A stretch of 64,000 nucleotides of DNA. It comes from Vagococcus fessus. GTDB lineage: Bacteria; Bacillota; Bacilli; Lactobacillales; Vagococcaceae. Below the pieces are notes generated by a model. The model saw only the letters and a list, made by a program, of their open reading frames with translations, was not told the DNA's origin and searched no databases. Position numbers and translations under genes: made by a program. The stretch lies in assembly GCF_003987565.1 (NCBI RefSeq), contig NZ_NGJY01000003.1:1-64000 (forward strand), in the 5' to 3' direction. Positions 1-9,547 of the stretch are shown one piece after another. The stretch's first letter is position 1. Each line of letters begins with the position of its first letter.

Positions 1-4
1 AAAG

Positions 5-120
<116 letters not shown>

Positions 121-134
121 TTAGATATTACGGT

Positions 135-166
135 AAAGACACATTTCGATGTGTCTTTTTTTGTTT
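135..166 (+). terminator. rRNA operon terminator
   Basis: A perfect 10-bp stem, AAAGACACAT (135-144) and ATGTGTCTTT (149-158), closes a TTCG tetraloop and runs into a T-rich tract. It lies 15 nt after the 5S gene and ends the rRNA transcript. Confidence 0.93.
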
Positions 167-222
167 TATATAAGTATTTAAGTTATTTTGGCTAAATCAT
201 TTAAAAAAGTCGGTAAAACCAG

Positions 223-228
223 TATAAT
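223..228 (+). promoter_or_regulatory. Probable -10 box for rnc
   Basis: TATAAT at 223-228, 37 nt before the chosen rnc start. The hexamer 17 bp upstream (TTTAAA, 200-205) is a poor -35, so this rests mainly on the consensus -10 and on the preceding rRNA terminator, which makes a new promoter necessary. Confidence 0.5.
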
Positions 229-264
229 GAAGGAAGTGTAGTAAAAATATAGAGGGTGATGTCA

Positions 265-957
265 ATGACAGAAGAATTGATTAAATTAGTTAAGACGAAT
301 TACAATGTAGAATTTAAAAATACAATTCTACTGGAACAAGCTTTTACCCATTCATCTTATGTGAATGAGCATCGTTATTTAGATCTAACAGATAATGAAC
401 GTTTGGAGTTTTTAGGAGATGCAGTTTTAGAACTGATTATTTCTGAATATCTATACGGAACATATACTGATTTATCTGAAGGTAAATTAACGAAGATGCG
501 TGCAGCTATTGTCTGTGAAGATAGTTTATCAAAATTTGCTAAAGAGTGTGAATTTGATAAGCATGTACGATTAGGGAAAGGTGAAGAAAATTCTAACGGC
601 CGTAAGCGTCCAGCGTTGCTATGTGATTTATTTGAATCATTTTTAGGCGCATTGTATTTAGACCAAGGACTAGAAGCGGTAGTTAAATTTGTTCATCAAG
701 TTATTATTCCTAAAATAGAATCTGGTGCTTTTTCACATGAGATGGATCATAAAACAGCTTTACAAGAAATTTTACAACGTAATGGAGATGTGGCGATAAC
801 TTATACACTGGTTAGTGAAGAAGGCCCTGCCCATGAACGTGAATTTTTTGTTGAGGTAAGTGTTGGTGATAAAGTGATAGGTAAAGGTAAAGGTAAATCG
901 AAAAAAATGGCTGAGCAACAAGCGGCAGCTATTGCAATTAAACAACTACACAAATAA
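265..957 (+). CDS. rnc: Ribonuclease III
   Basis: Double-strand-specific endoribonuclease that processes rRNA precursors and structured RNAs in the cytoplasm. From the ATG at 265 it has 230 residues, the usual length. The RNase III signature NERLEFLGDAVLEL is near residues 44-57 with its metal-binding Glu and Asp; a second acidic site follows at DLFESFLGALYLDQG. The C-terminal third is a dsRNA-binding domain (DHKTALQEILQR to GKSKKMAEQQAAAIA). The frame is open from GTG 256, but AGAGGG at 251-256 is correctly spaced only for ATG 265. It heads the conserved rnc-smc-(HAD)-ftsY cluster, separated from smc by a hairpin. Confidence 0.96.
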   Translation: MTEELIKLVKTNYNVEFKNTILLEQAFTHSSYVNEHRYLDLTDNERLEFLGDAVLELIISEYLYGTYTDLSEGKLTKMRAAIVCEDSLSKFAKECEFDKHVRLGKGEENSNGRKRPALLCDLFESFLGALYLDQGLEAVVKFVHQVIIPKIESGAFSHEMDHKTALQEILQRNGDVAITYTLVSEEGPAHEREFFVEVSVGDKVIGKGKGKSKKMAEQQAAAIAIKQLHK

Positions 958-1017
958 GAGACAGCTACAGCTGGATGAATGAGTCTTTGGCATTTGTTCA
1001 GCTGACTTTCTCTTTTT
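958..1017 (+). terminator. Hairpin between rnc and smc (terminator or attenuator)
   Basis: CAGCTGGATGAATG (968-981) pairs over 14 positions, with three G-U pairs, to CATTTGTTCAGCTG (991-1004). GAGA (958-961) and TCTC (1009-1012) extend the foot, and TTTTT follows at 1013-1017. The arrangement suits an intrinsic terminator or a partial attenuator that would lower smc expression relative to rnc. The 4-nt internal loops make it less clear-cut than others in the window. Confidence 0.55.
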
Positions 1018-1046
1018 AGAGAGAAAATCTGAGAGGAGGGCCAGTC

Positions 1047-4000
1047 GTGTATTTAAAAAAGATAGAGATTGCAGGTTTTAAATCATTTGCGGATAGAACA
1101 GTTATTGAATTTGATAAAGGTTTAACAGCTGTTGTTGGCCCTAATGGCAGTGGTAAGAGTAATATCACAGAAGCTATTCGTTGGGTTTTAGGAGAGCAAT
1201 CTGCCAAAAGTTTACGTGGGGGTAAGATGCCAGACGTTATTTTTGCAGGAACGACGAAGCGTAAGCAGTTAAATATTGCAGAAGTGACAGTTGTTTTAGA
1301 TAATGAAGAAAAATTTTTACCACTTGATTTTAGTGAAGTTAGTGTGACTCGCCGACTGAAACGAACGGGTGAGAGTGAATTTTTTATTAATAAACAACCC
1401 TGTCGTTTAAAAGATGTTGTTGAATTATTTATGGATTCTGGTTTAGGGAAAGAATCATTCTCTATTATTTCTCAAGGTAAGGTAGAGGGGATTTTTAATA
1501 GTAAGCCAGAAGATCGTCGTGGTATTTTTGAAGAAGCTGCAGGGGTTTTGAAGTATAAACAGCGTAAGACACAAGCAGAACGTAAATTATTTGAAACAGA
1601 AGATAATTTGAATCGTGTTCAAGATATTGTCTATGAGTTAGAAGCGCAATTAGAACCGTTAGCGGCTCAAAGTAAGGTAGCTCGAGAATTTGTTGCCTTG
1701 AAAGAGGAATTAACAACGTTAGATGTAGGTGTTACGGTTAAGGATATTGAGCAACTAAAGGAAACGTGGAATAAAAAGAGTGAGTTGTTAAAAGAGCTTG
1801 AGGCGAGATTAACTGTTATGACACAGTCTGTAGCCGGCTATGAAACGTCTTTAGTTGACTTGAGAGAGCGTCGTGTACATCTGGATGAGCAGTTGGAAAC
1901 GTATCAACAAAAGTTACTTCGAACATCTGAATTGTATGAACAGGCGGAGGGTCAAAAGAATTTATTTATAGAGCGTCGTGAAAATACGGCTAAAACATCT
2001 GCTGATTATGCGGAATCACATGAAAAGCTGACCCAAAAATTAGCACAACTTAAAGAAGAACGTGAAGCCTTAATTGCTGATTTGAAACACCAAGAACAGG
2101 ATAAAAAGAACGCGATGGAAGAAGTTGAAAAACTAACAGAGCGTGTTGAAATCTATAGTCGTTCTGCTAAGGAGCAGCTAGCTGATTTACGTAGTGATTA
2201 TGTTGAAGTGATGCAAAAGCAAGCTAATTTGGGGAATGATTTAAAGCATTTGGAGCGTCAGTATGACCAAGAAAGTTCTAAAAATCATTCAGCAGTAAAA
2301 CGTCATGATGAACTGCACCAATCATTAGCGGCAATTCAAGAGAAGAAAGAGCAAGCTGAGAAAGAATTAGCTGATTTTTGTGAATCTACGAAAGATTTAA
2401 CGAGTCAATCTGACTCTCATCGCAAAAAAGCATTAGGTAGTAAAGATGAGTTAGTGATTAAAGAAAAGCAAATGTATGATGCGATGGGAACATTGCAACA
2501 AGCTAAAGCGCGTTTGAAGAGTTTACAGGAACTTCAAGAAAGTTACGCAGGGTTCTTTGAAGGGGTTCGTTCAGTCTTGAAAGAGAAGTCTGAATTAAAA
2601 GGAATTGTTGGGGCTGTAGCAGAATTAGTAACAGTACCTAAGGAGCTAAGCTTGGCAATCGAGACAGCGTTAGGAGCAAGTGCTCAGAATGTGATTGTGG
2701 AAGATGAGAAAGCTGCTCGTGGCGCAATTTCATACCTTAAATCAAAACGTTTAGGTCGTGCGACATTTTTACCACTAACGATAATTGAACCAAGACATAT
2801 TCCGAAAGATAGAATTCAAATGATAGAGGGCATTCCTGGGTATATGGGGATTGCGTCTGATTTGGTTACATTTGATGCCAAAATAAAACCGGTTGTTAAA
2901 AGCTTACTTGGTGCGACGATTTTAGCTAAAGATTTAGATAGTGCTAATGCAATCGCGAAACAAACACAGTATCAATACCGTGTCGTGTCACTAGAAGGTG
3001 ATGTGATGAAACCAGGCGGCTCAATGACGGGTGGTGCGACTAAAAAAGGTGGCAAAGGAAATCTATTTTCTAAAGGTGAAGAGTTACAGAAATTAACAGA
3101 ACAAGTGTCTTTAATGGAAAGTGAATTAGCCAAGCGCGAAAAATTAGTTCAAGATTTGAAAGAATTAGTTAAGACAAGTGAAGAGCAATTTGAGGTCACT
3201 CGTGAAGCGGTAGAATCAAGTCGCTTTAAAGAGCAAGATTTAAAAAATAAAGTGGATATGCTGGTAAAAGAACAACAGCAATTAACACGTGAGTTGCAGT
3301 TGTTTGAACATGAAACCGCAGGATTAAATAATTTCTTAGCGAGTTATGAAGAACAAAAAAAACAATTGACAACACAGATTGAAGAGTTAAAAGCAGAGCG
3401 TGAACGTTTAGATAAAGAAATGGCAGCGACTGATGAGCGAGAAGAAGTAACGGCTCAAAAACGTGAAGAAGCACTAAAAGAGTTACAACATTATCAGGCG
3501 AGAGTAGCGGTTTTAAGTGAACAGTGTGTGCATGTAAAAAATACTTTAACGGATAAAGAGAAGAATGTAGAAGAGGTTGAGTCTGATTTAGCTAAATTGA
3601 ACCAACAATTAAAACAGTTAACAGCTAACCATTCAACTCATAAAGAAACGCAAGCTGAGATTGAGCAAAAAATGCAGAAATTACATGCTGAGAAGTTAGA
3701 GATACAAGAGAAGTTAGTGACTCTTAAAGCGGAACGTGAACAAGTCCAAGCCTCTATTACGGATACAGATGAGCAATTGACAAAAGCTAATAAAGATCAC
3801 TTATTATTATCAAGTGAGAAGTCTGAAGTTGAGGTCTTGAAAAATAGATCTGAAGTTGGGCTAGATAACGCCCTTCAGAAACTGCAAGAAGAGTATAGTA
3901 TGAACTATGAAGCGGCTAAAGCACGTTTTGTGTTAGTGGAAGATATAGCAGAAGCTAAGACGTCAATTAAGGAATTAAAACAACGTATCGACCGATTAGG

Positions 4001-4631
4001 GCCTGTTAATATGGCAGCCATTGAACAGTATGATGTGGTGAATGACCGCTACACATTCTTAATTGAGCAACGCGATGATTTATTAGAAGCCAAAGGGAGT
4101 TTATTTGATACAATGAATGAGATGGACCGTGTGGTTCAAGAGAAATTTGAAGAAGTATTCATTGCTATTCGTGATAAATTCCAAGTGGTATTTCCTAATA
4201 TGTTTGGTGGCGGACATGCTGATTTACAATTAACTAATCCTGATGATTTACTTAATACAGGGATTGAAATTGTGGCGCAACCACCAGGTAAGAAGCTTCA
4301 AAGTTTAACTCTATTATCAGGTGGCGAGCGTGCCTTAACGGCGATAGCCTTGCTATTCTCGATTATTCAAGTTAGACCCGTTCCTTTCTGTGTGTTGGAT
4401 GAGGTCGAAGCAGCGCTTGATGAAGCGAATGTTGCTCGATTTGGACAGTATTTAAGTCACTTTGAAGATGATACTCAGTTTATCGTGATTACTCACCGTA
4501 AAGGGACAATGGAAGCTGCAGATGTCTTATATGGTGTGACGATGCAAGAATCGGGTGTGTCAAATATTGTGTCAGTTCGTTTAGAAGATGTGAATGACCG
4601 TGGAGATATTAAACCACAAGTCGGAGATTAG
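1047..4631 (+). CDS. smc: Chromosome segregation protein SMC
   Basis: Condensin-like ATPase that organises and segregates the nucleoid with ScpA and ScpB. 1194 residues, typical length. The N-terminal ATPase half has Walker A GPNGSGKSNITEAIRW at about residue 32. Two long coiled-coil arms, rich in Glu, Lys and Gln, flank the hinge (about 515-670, with GIVGAVAELVTVPKELSLAIETALG). The C-terminal half carries the signature LLSGGERALTAIALLF and Walker B VLDEVEAALDEANVARF. The start is GTG 1047, preceded by GAGGAGG at 1032-1038. It lies between rnc and a HAD phosphatase, followed by ftsY, as in other Lactobacillales. Confidence 0.97.
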   Translation: MYLKKIEIAGFKSFADRTVIEFDKGLTAVVGPNGSGKSNITEAIRWVLGEQSAKSLRGGKMPDVIFAGTTKRKQLNIAEVTVVLDNEEKFLPLDFSEVSVTRRLKRTGESEFFINKQPCRLKDVVELFMDSGLGKESFSIISQGKVEGIFNSKPEDRRGIFEEAAGVLKYKQRKTQAERKLFETEDNLNRVQDIVYELEAQLEPLAAQSKVAREFVALKEELTTLDVGVTVKDIEQLKETWNKKSELLKELEARLTVMTQSVAGYETSLVDLRERRVHLDEQLETYQQKLLRTSELYEQAEGQKNLFIERRENTAKTSADYAESHEKLTQKLAQLKEEREALIADLKHQEQDKKNAMEEVEKLTERVEIYSRSAKEQLADLRSDYVEVMQKQANLGNDLKHLERQYDQESSKNHSAVKRHDELHQSLAAIQEKKEQAEKELADFCESTKDLTSQSDSHRKKALGSKDELVIKEKQMYDAMGTLQQAKARLKSLQELQESYAGFFEGVRSVLKEKSELKGIVGAVAELVTVPKELSLAIETALGASAQNVIVEDEKAARGAISYLKSKRLGRATFLPLTIIEPRHIPKDRIQMIEGIPGYMGIASDLVTFDAKIKPVVKSLLGATILAKDLDSANAIAKQTQYQYRVVSLEGDVMKPGGSMTGGATKKGGKGNLFSKGEELQKLTEQVSLMESELAKREKLVQDLKELVKTSEEQFEVTREAVESSRFKEQDLKNKVDMLVKEQQQLTRELQLFEHETAGLNNFLASYEEQKKQLTTQIEELKAERERLDKEMAATDEREEVTAQKREEALKELQHYQARVAVLSEQCVHVKNTLTDKEKNVEEVESDLAKLNQQLKQLTANHSTHKETQAEIEQKMQKLHAEKLEIQEKLVTLKAEREQVQASITDTDEQLTKANKDHLLLSSEKSEVEVLKNRSEVGLDNALQKLQEEYSMNYEAAKARFVLVEDIAEAKTSIKELKQRIDRLGPVNMAAIEQYDVVNDRYTFLIEQRDDLLEAKGSLFDTMNEMDRVVQEKFEEVFIAIRDKFQVVFPNMFGGGHADLQLTNPDDLLNTGIEIVAQPPGKKLQSLTLLSGGERALTAIALLFSIIQVRPVPFCVLDEVEAALDEANVARFGQYLSHFEDDTQFIVITHRKGTMEAADVLYGVTMQESGVSNIVSVRLEDVNDRGDIKPQVGD

Positions 4632-4653
4632 GAATTAAAGAGGGGGAGCCAAG

Positions 4654-5466
4654 ATGATAAAATTAATAGCAATTGATTTAGACGGTACCTTATTAAAAGA
4701 TGATAAAACTATTTCAGATAAAAATCGTGAAACGTTAATGAAGGCAAAAGAACAGGGTGTTAAGGTTGTACTTTGTACAGGCAGACCTTTAAATTCAGTT
4801 GTCGGTCATTTAGAAACGTTGAATTTATTAGATGAAGGGGATTATGCTGTGACTTTTAATGGCGGCTTGATCCAGCGTAATGATACGGGAGAGGTTATTG
4901 CGAAACAATTGATGACGCAGGATAATCTTGAAGATATCTATGATTTAACTTACGATATGGGTCTACCTCTAGACCTAGTTGTAGGGAGCTCTGTTTTAAC
5001 TGTTCAACCGCAACCCCAAAATTCTAAGTCGTTATATTATACGTTAAACCCATTACTGACATATGGTGAAATTAATTTAGAAGAATCTAGTAAATTAGAC
5101 GGTATTAATAAAATGGTTTGTGCAGTAGGGCCGAAGTTAATTGATGAGCATTTACCTAAAATACCTAAGTCCTATCATGAGAAATATAATATTGTCAGAT
5201 CAGGTGAGTATTTGTTTGAATTTTTACCAAAAACAGTGTCTAAAGGCTTCGGTTTGAAACGTTTAGGGGAGATTCTAGATATCAAGCCAGAGGAAATGAT
5301 GGGATTAGGTGATGAAGAAAATGATCTATCAATGATTGAATTTGTTGGTTTAGGTGTCGCAATGGAAAATGGTAGTGATGTTGTTAAAAATGTCGCGCAA
5401 CATATTACGGTAAGCAATGAAGATGACGGCGTAGCAGTTGCTGTCGAAAAATTTGTATTAAACTAG
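4654..5466 (+). CDS. Cof-type HAD-IIB sugar-phosphate phosphatase
   Basis: Predicted cytoplasmic Mg-dependent phosphatase of 270 residues. HAD motif I is IDLDGTLL at residues 6-13 with the nucleophile and acid/base aspartates. The T of CTGRP is motif II, and the acidic motif IV is GLGDEENDLSMIE near 212-224. The cap between motifs II and III is the IIB type seen in Cof/YkrA proteins that act on sugar phosphates and FMN; the actual substrate cannot be told. The gene starts 22 bp after smc with AGAGGGGGAG before ATG and ends 15 bp before ftsY, so it should be cotranscribed. A second paralogue lies at 27339. Confidence 0.88.
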   Translation: MIKLIAIDLDGTLLKDDKTISDKNRETLMKAKEQGVKVVLCTGRPLNSVVGHLETLNLLDEGDYAVTFNGGLIQRNDTGEVIAKQLMTQDNLEDIYDLTYDMGLPLDLVVGSSVLTVQPQPQNSKSLYYTLNPLLTYGEINLEESSKLDGINKMVCAVGPKLIDEHLPKIPKSYHEKYNIVRSGEYLFEFLPKTVSKGFGLKRLGEILDIKPEEMMGLGDEENDLSMIEFVGLGVAMENGSDVVKNVAQHITVSNEDDGVAVAVEKFVLN

Positions 5467-5481
5467 AAGGAGGCGAAATGA

Positions 5482-6897
5482 ATGGGATTTTTTAAGAAGA
5501 TAAAAAAAGCGTTCGGTGGTAATGTTGATGAACCACAAACACCTGAGATACAGGAAGAGGAAGTCGTAGAAGTTGAAGCAACGGAACCAGAAGCAGCAGA
5601 AGAAGTCGTAGAAGTTGAAACGACGGAACCAGAAGCAGCAGAAGAAGTCGTAGAAGTTGAAGCAACGGAACCAGAAGCAGTAGAAGAAGTGGTAGAAGTT
5701 GAAGCAACGGAACCGGAACCAGAAGCAGTAGAAGAAGTGGTAGAAGTTGAAACGACGGAACCAGAAGCAGCAGAAGAAGTCGTAGAAGTTGAAGCAACGG
5801 AACCAGAAGCAGTAGAAGAAGTCGTAGAAGTTGAAGCGACAGAACCAGAAGCAGTAGAAGAAGTCCTAGAAGTTGAAACGACAGAACCAGAAGCAGCAGA
5901 AGAAGTCGTAGAAGTTGAAACGACAGAACCAGAACCAGAGAAAGAAGAAACTTCTGAGTCAGAAGAATCATCTGAAAAGATGGCTAAAGGGCTTAAGAAA
6001 ACACGCCGTACCTTCTCTCAAGTCTTTAATGAATTATTATCTAATTTCCGTAAAGTAGATGAAGATTTCTTTGAAGAATTAGAAGAAACATTAATAACAG
6101 CCGATGTTGGATTTGAAACAGCAATGAGAATTACAGAAGATTTACGTAAAGAAGTGAAGCTTCAAAATGCTAAAAAACAAGAAGATGTTCAACGTGTTAT
6201 TATTGATAAATTGGTTGAAGTTTATGAGGAACAAGGCCAAGATGAAAATAATGAAATTAACCTACAAAAAGATGAGTTAACAGTCATGTTATTTGTTGGT
6301 GTTAACGGTGTTGGGAAAACAACAAGTATTGGTAAATTAGCCAATCAATATCGATTAGAAGGTAAAAAAGTCTTAATGGCTGCCGCAGATACGTTCCGTG
6401 CGGGTGCGATTGACCAATTAGTAGTATGGGGCGAACGCGCACAAGTAGAGGTTGTTCGTGGCAATGCTGGTGGTGACCCGGCAGCTGTTGTTTATGATGC
6501 GATCGAACAAGCTAAAGCGCAAGAGGCAGATGTTTTACTAGTTGATACTGCAGGACGTTTACAAAATAAAGTAAACTTAATGAATGAGCTAGAAAAAATT
6601 AAACGTATTATTCAGCGTGAAATTCCTGATGCGCCTCATGAAGTGTTATTAGTACTTGATGCGACAACAGGACAAAATGCAATGGTTCAAGCTAAACAGT
6701 TTAAAGAAGTGACGGATGTAACAGGTTTAGTCTTAACAAAATTAGATGGCACAGCTAAAGGTGGTATTGTGTTAGCGATTCGTAATGAATTGCACTTACC
6801 AGTTAAATTAGTTGGTTTAGGTGAAGGGTTAGCAGACTTATATCCATTTAAACCAGAAGAATATGTTCAAGGTTTATTTAAAGGCCTAATGGATTAA
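5482..6897 (+). CDS. ftsY: Signal recognition particle receptor FtsY
   Basis: SRP receptor GTPase that delivers ribosome-nascent chain complexes to the SecYEG translocon. 471 residues. It starts [13 protein letters not shown], a basic amphipathic lipid-binding helix, followed by a highly acidic A domain at about residues 15-165. That domain is built from nine 14- to 16-residue repeats, consensus VVEVExTEPEAxEE. The NG domain follows with G1 [13 protein letters not shown] (about 275), DTFRAGA, G3 DTAGRLQNK and G4 [10 protein letters not shown]. The NG part is normal; the repeat-expanded A domain is much longer than in many FtsY proteins. It ends the smc operon and is followed by a strong terminator. 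Confidence 0.96.
   Translation: MGFFKKIKKAFGGNVDEPQTPEIQEEEVVEVEATEPEAAEEVVEVETTEPEAAEEVVEVEATEPEAVEEVVEVEATEPEPEAVEEVVEVETTEPEAAEEVVEVEATEPEAVEEVVEVEATEPEAVEEVLEVETTEPEAAEEVVEVETTEPEPEKEETSESEESSEKMAKGLKKTRRTFSQVFNELLSNFRKVDEDFFEELEETLITADVGFETAMRITEDLRKEVKLQNAKKQEDVQRVIIDKLVEVYEEQGQDENNEINLQKDELTVMLFVGVNGVGKTTSIGKLANQYRLEGKKVLMAAADTFRAGAIDQLVVWGERAQVEVVRGNAGGDPAAVVYDAIEQAKAQEADVLLVDTAGRLQNKVNLMNELEKIKRIIQREIPDAPHEVLLVLDATTGQNAMVQAKQFKEVTDVTGLVLTKLDGTAKGGIVLAIRNELHLPVKLVGLGEGLADLYPFKPEEYVQGLFKGLMD
5564..5942 (+). repeat. In-frame 42-bp tandem repeats in ftsY
   Basis: Nine head-to-tail copies of a 42-bp unit (one copy, about 5692-5740, is 48 bp because of an extra Pro-Glu) encode the acidic A domain of FtsY. 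Copies differ mainly by synonymous changes and by Ala/Thr and Ala/Val swaps. This is typical of a repeat that expands and contracts by slippage or unequal recombination while the frame is kept. Confidence 0.93.
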
Positions 6898-6901
6898 TCC
6901 A

Positions 6902-6937
6902 AAAGATGGACTCTATTATGAGTTCATCTTTTTTTAT
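6902..6937 (+). terminator. Terminator after ftsY
   Basis: AAAGATGGACTC (6902-6913) pairs with GAGTTCATCTTT (6920-6931), with one G-U pair and a 6-nt loop, and continues into a T-tract. Confidence 0.9.
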
Positions 6938-6939
6938 TG

Positions 6940-6975
6940 GCGTTAAATAAGCTCAAATTAAAGCTTTTTTAACGC
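6940..6975 (+). repeat. Inverted repeat upstream of the gshF promoter
   Basis: GCGTTAAATAAGCT (6940-6953) and AGCTTTTTTAACGC (6962-6975) form a 14-bp inverted repeat with one mismatch. It sits between the ftsY terminator and the -10 box of gshF, over the place where a -35 would be. It could be an operator or a second terminator stem. Confidence 0.5.
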
Positions 6976-6980
6976 GAGAA

Positions 6981-6989
6981 TGCTATAAT
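6981..6989 (+). promoter_or_regulatory. Extended -10 promoter of gshF
   Basis: TGCTATAAT (6981-6989) has both a consensus -10 and the TGn extension, which explains the lack of a good -35. It is 41 nt before the gshF ATG. Confidence 0.65.
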
Positions 6990-7029
6990 TTAGTTCTGAA
7001 AATGAACAAAGAATGAGGTGAAAAGCCCT

Positions 7030-9312
7030 ATGAAAAATATACAGCAATTATTAAGTGAGTTACCAATACGTTCGTTATTTAAAGAATCACGTATTGGAAT
7101 AGAAAAAGAAAGTCAGCGTGTGACCTTGTCAGGTGAGTTAGCGACGACAGATCATCCTAAAGAGTTTGGTAATAGAGCCTTTCATCCGACGATTCAAACG
7201 GATTTTAGTGAAACTCAGGTTGAAATGATTACACCTGTTGCGAATTCAGAACGCGAAGTTTTTGAGCATCTAGCAAGTTTGCATGATGTGGTAAGACGAA
7301 CATTACCAGAAAATGAAATGCTTTGGCCGTTAAGTATGCCACCAGTTTTACCTGAAAATGATGACGCGATTAAGATTGCCAAATTGGCATCGGATAAAGA
7401 TGTAGCTTATCGAGAACACTTAGCTAAGACTTATGGAAAGCGTAAGCAGATGGTAAGTGGGATTCATTATAATTTTGAATTTGATTCTGTTTTTTTAAAA
7501 CAGTTACATGAAAAATCAGACAGTACACAAACGTTCAAAGATTTTAAGACGGATGTGTATTTAAAGGTATCTCGTAATTATTTACGTTACCGTTGGTTTG
7601 TGACGTATATGATGGGTGCCGCACCGTTATCTGAGGAAGGCTATTTTACGGGATGTCCGAAAGGTAGACCGAATATGCCTGTTAGAAGTATTCGGAATAG
7701 TAATTTTGGCTATACGAATGATGAGTCAGTTTTTGTCTCATATAAATCAATGGATGATTATGCGACGAGCATTCAAAAATTGGTTGAAACTGGCAAAATC
7801 TCAGAAGAGAAAGAATTTTATTCTGCCGTTCGTTTACGTGGTGGCAGTTCAGTTGCTGCTATTCAAGAAAAAGGTGTGGGGTACATCGAGATTCGTAATA
7901 TTGATAACAACCCATTTGCCAATTATGGTATTACAGAAGAGCAGATTAAGTTATTACATTATTTCTTAATGCTAATGCTATGGTTAGATGAGGCACCGAT
8001 TGACAGTGATGAGTGGTTACGTGAAGGTGAACGTTTAAATAATCAAGTGGCTTTAGAAAATCCTTTGGCTCCAACAAGTCAGATTGAAGAAGGCGAACGT
8101 CTACTCATTGCCTGGTTAGAGATGATGGAAAGTATCGAATCATCTGATGATGACATTGGTTTAGTTAAAGAGTTAGGAAGGTTGTTAGCTAATCCTGAAG
8201 AAACATTAGCAGGTAAGATGTTAACTGAAATTAAAGCTCAAGAAACGCAAGAAAAATTTGCGATAGAGTTAGGAAATACTTATCAAGCAAGTGCTTGGGA
8301 GAAACCTTATCAATTAGCAGGGTTCCGTGATATGGAATTATCAACACAGTTATTGTTATTTGATTGTTTACAAAAAGGGATTTCAGCAGAAATTTTAGAC
8401 CGTCAAGATCAATTTTTAAAATTGAGTTTTGATGGTAAAGTAGAATACGTTAAAAAAGCGAATATGACAAGTCTTGATACGTATGTTGTGTCACTTATGA
8501 TGGAAAATAAAACAGTGACCAAAAAAGTTTTAGACCAAGCAGGTTTTAAAGTGCCAGCGGGTAAAGAGTTTACAACTAAAGAAGATGCAATTGCTAGTTA
8601 TGCTTATTTTATTGACCGTGGGATTGTTGTTAAGCCTAAGTCAACGAATTATGGTTTAGGAATTTCAATCTTTAAAGAGGGCGCAAGCTTAGAAGACTAT
8701 TCTGAAGCGATTGATATTGCGTTTAAAGAGGATACTGAGGTATTAGTTGAGGAATTCTTACCAGGAACAGAGTACCGTTTTTTTGTTATTGGTGATAAGA
8801 CAGAGGCGATTATGCTTCGTGTACCGGCAAATGTTAAGGGAGACGGAGTTTCGACTATTGCTCAACTCGTTGAGGTGAAAAATCAAGATAGCTTACGTGG
8901 AACGAAACACCGTACACCGTTACAATTAATTGAGTTAGGACCGATTGAAAAGCTAATGCTTAAAGAACAAGGACTAACTGTAGAGAGCGTACTAGAGAAG
9001 GATCAAGTGGTTTACTTGAGAGAAAATTCTAATGTAAGTACGGGTGGCGATTCTATTGATATGACAGATGAGATGCCAGAGTATTATAAAGAGGTTGCCG
9101 CTAAGGCAGTTCAAGCATTAGGTGCGACAATAAGTGGAATTGATTTAATCATTCCAGATGTTGATGCTGAGGTAACGCCAGATAATCCTGGATATGGTAT
9201 TATTGAAGCTAATTTTAACCCGGCAATGCATATGCATGCTTTCCCATTTGCTGGGAAAGGACGTCGTTTGACTCTTAAAGTGTTAGAGCGATTGTTCAAC
9301 GGTATTTCTTAA
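7030..9312 (+). CDS. gshF: Bifunctional glutamate-cysteine ligase / glutathione synthetase
   Basis: Makes glutathione from Glu, Cys and Gly in two ATP-dependent steps on one polypeptide, the arrangement known from Listeria, Streptococcus and Enterococcus. 760 residues. The N-terminal part is a gamma-glutamylcysteine ligase (ESRIGIEKESQRV near 21-33, with IEKE binding ATP/Mg; FSETQVEMITP; SGIHYNFEF). The C-terminal third is an ATP-grasp domain (VVKPKSTNYGLGISIF, VEEFLPGTEYRFFVIG, metal-binding GIIEANFNPAMHMHAFP at the end). The frame is open from GTG 7018, but ATG 7030 is correctly spaced after GAGGTG (7015-7020). It is monocistronic between its own promoter and a terminator. Confidence 0.95.
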   Translation: MKNIQQLLSELPIRSLFKESRIGIEKESQRVTLSGELATTDHPKEFGNRAFHPTIQTDFSETQVEMITPVANSEREVFEHLASLHDVVRRTLPENEMLWPLSMPPVLPENDDAIKIAKLASDKDVAYREHLAKTYGKRKQMVSGIHYNFEFDSVFLKQLHEKSDSTQTFKDFKTDVYLKVSRNYLRYRWFVTYMMGAAPLSEEGYFTGCPKGRPNMPVRSIRNSNFGYTNDESVFVSYKSMDDYATSIQKLVETGKISEEKEFYSAVRLRGGSSVAAIQEKGVGYIEIRNIDNNPFANYGITEEQIKLLHYFLMLMLWLDEAPIDSDEWLREGERLNNQVALENPLAPTSQIEEGERLLIAWLEMMESIESSDDDIGLVKELGRLLANPEETLAGKMLTEIKAQETQEKFAIELGNTYQASAWEKPYQLAGFRDMELSTQLLLFDCLQKGISAEILDRQDQFLKLSFDGKVEYVKKANMTSLDTYVVSLMMENKTVTKKVLDQAGFKVPAGKEFTTKEDAIASYAYFIDRGIVVKPKSTNYGLGISIFKEGASLEDYSEAIDIAFKEDTEVLVEEFLPGTEYRFFVIGDKTEAIMLRVPANVKGDGVSTIAQLVEVKNQDSLRGTKHRTPLQLIELGPIEKLMLKEQGLTVESVLEKDQVVYLRENSNVSTGGDSIDMTDEMPEYYKEVAAKAVQALGATISGIDLIIPDVDAEVTPDNPGYGIIEANFNPAMHMHAFPFAGKGRRLTLKVLERLFNGIS

Positions 9313-9388
9313 TAGGAAATTCTGTTTCCTTATTAATATGTATAGTTTTTGGACAACTAACTACGTTTATATAAATTTATATAGAATA

Positions 9389-9434
9389 AAAAAACACTGT
9401 AAGTGCAATAAATATTGTAATTACGGTGTTTTTT
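9389..9434 (+). terminator. Terminator after gshF
   Basis: AAAAAACACTGTAA (9389-9402) pairs with TTACGGTGTTTTTT (9421-9434), all 14 positions including one G-U, with an A on the 5' arm for each T of the tract. It can work in both directions. A weaker hairpin lies just before it (9311-9334). Confidence 0.85.
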
Positions 9435-9458
9435 GTATATTCTTTTAGGAACAACTAC

Positions 9459-9487
9459 TTGATTTTGTTAGCGTTTTTCTATATCAT
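9459..9487 (+). promoter_or_regulatory. Promoter of the LevR-type regulator, with possible cre
   Basis: TTGATT (9459-9464), 17-bp spacer, TATCAT (9482-9487). The spacer holds TTGTTAGCGTTTTTCT (9465-9480), which matches the catabolite-responsive element consensus at 13 of 16 positions. CcpA binding there would block the promoter. The cre part is weak. Confidence 0.45.
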
Positions 9488-9547
9488 TCAAGGTAATCAT
9501 TGAAAATAACAAACATTAAATTTCTTAAATGGATAAGGGTGAGTATT

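Noticed and set aside
5564-5942. Possible CRISPR-like or satellite array
   Set aside because: The units are head-to-tail without unique spacers, keep the ftsY frame and encode an acidic linker. It is a coding repeat.
5492-5971. 159-codon Leu/Pro-rich minus-strand ORF opposite the ftsY repeats
   Set aside because: A shadow of the Glu/Val/Pro-rich repeat array: the complement of GAA/GTA/CCA codons reads as a low-complexity Leu-rich frame. No ribosome binding site, and ftsY itself is certain.
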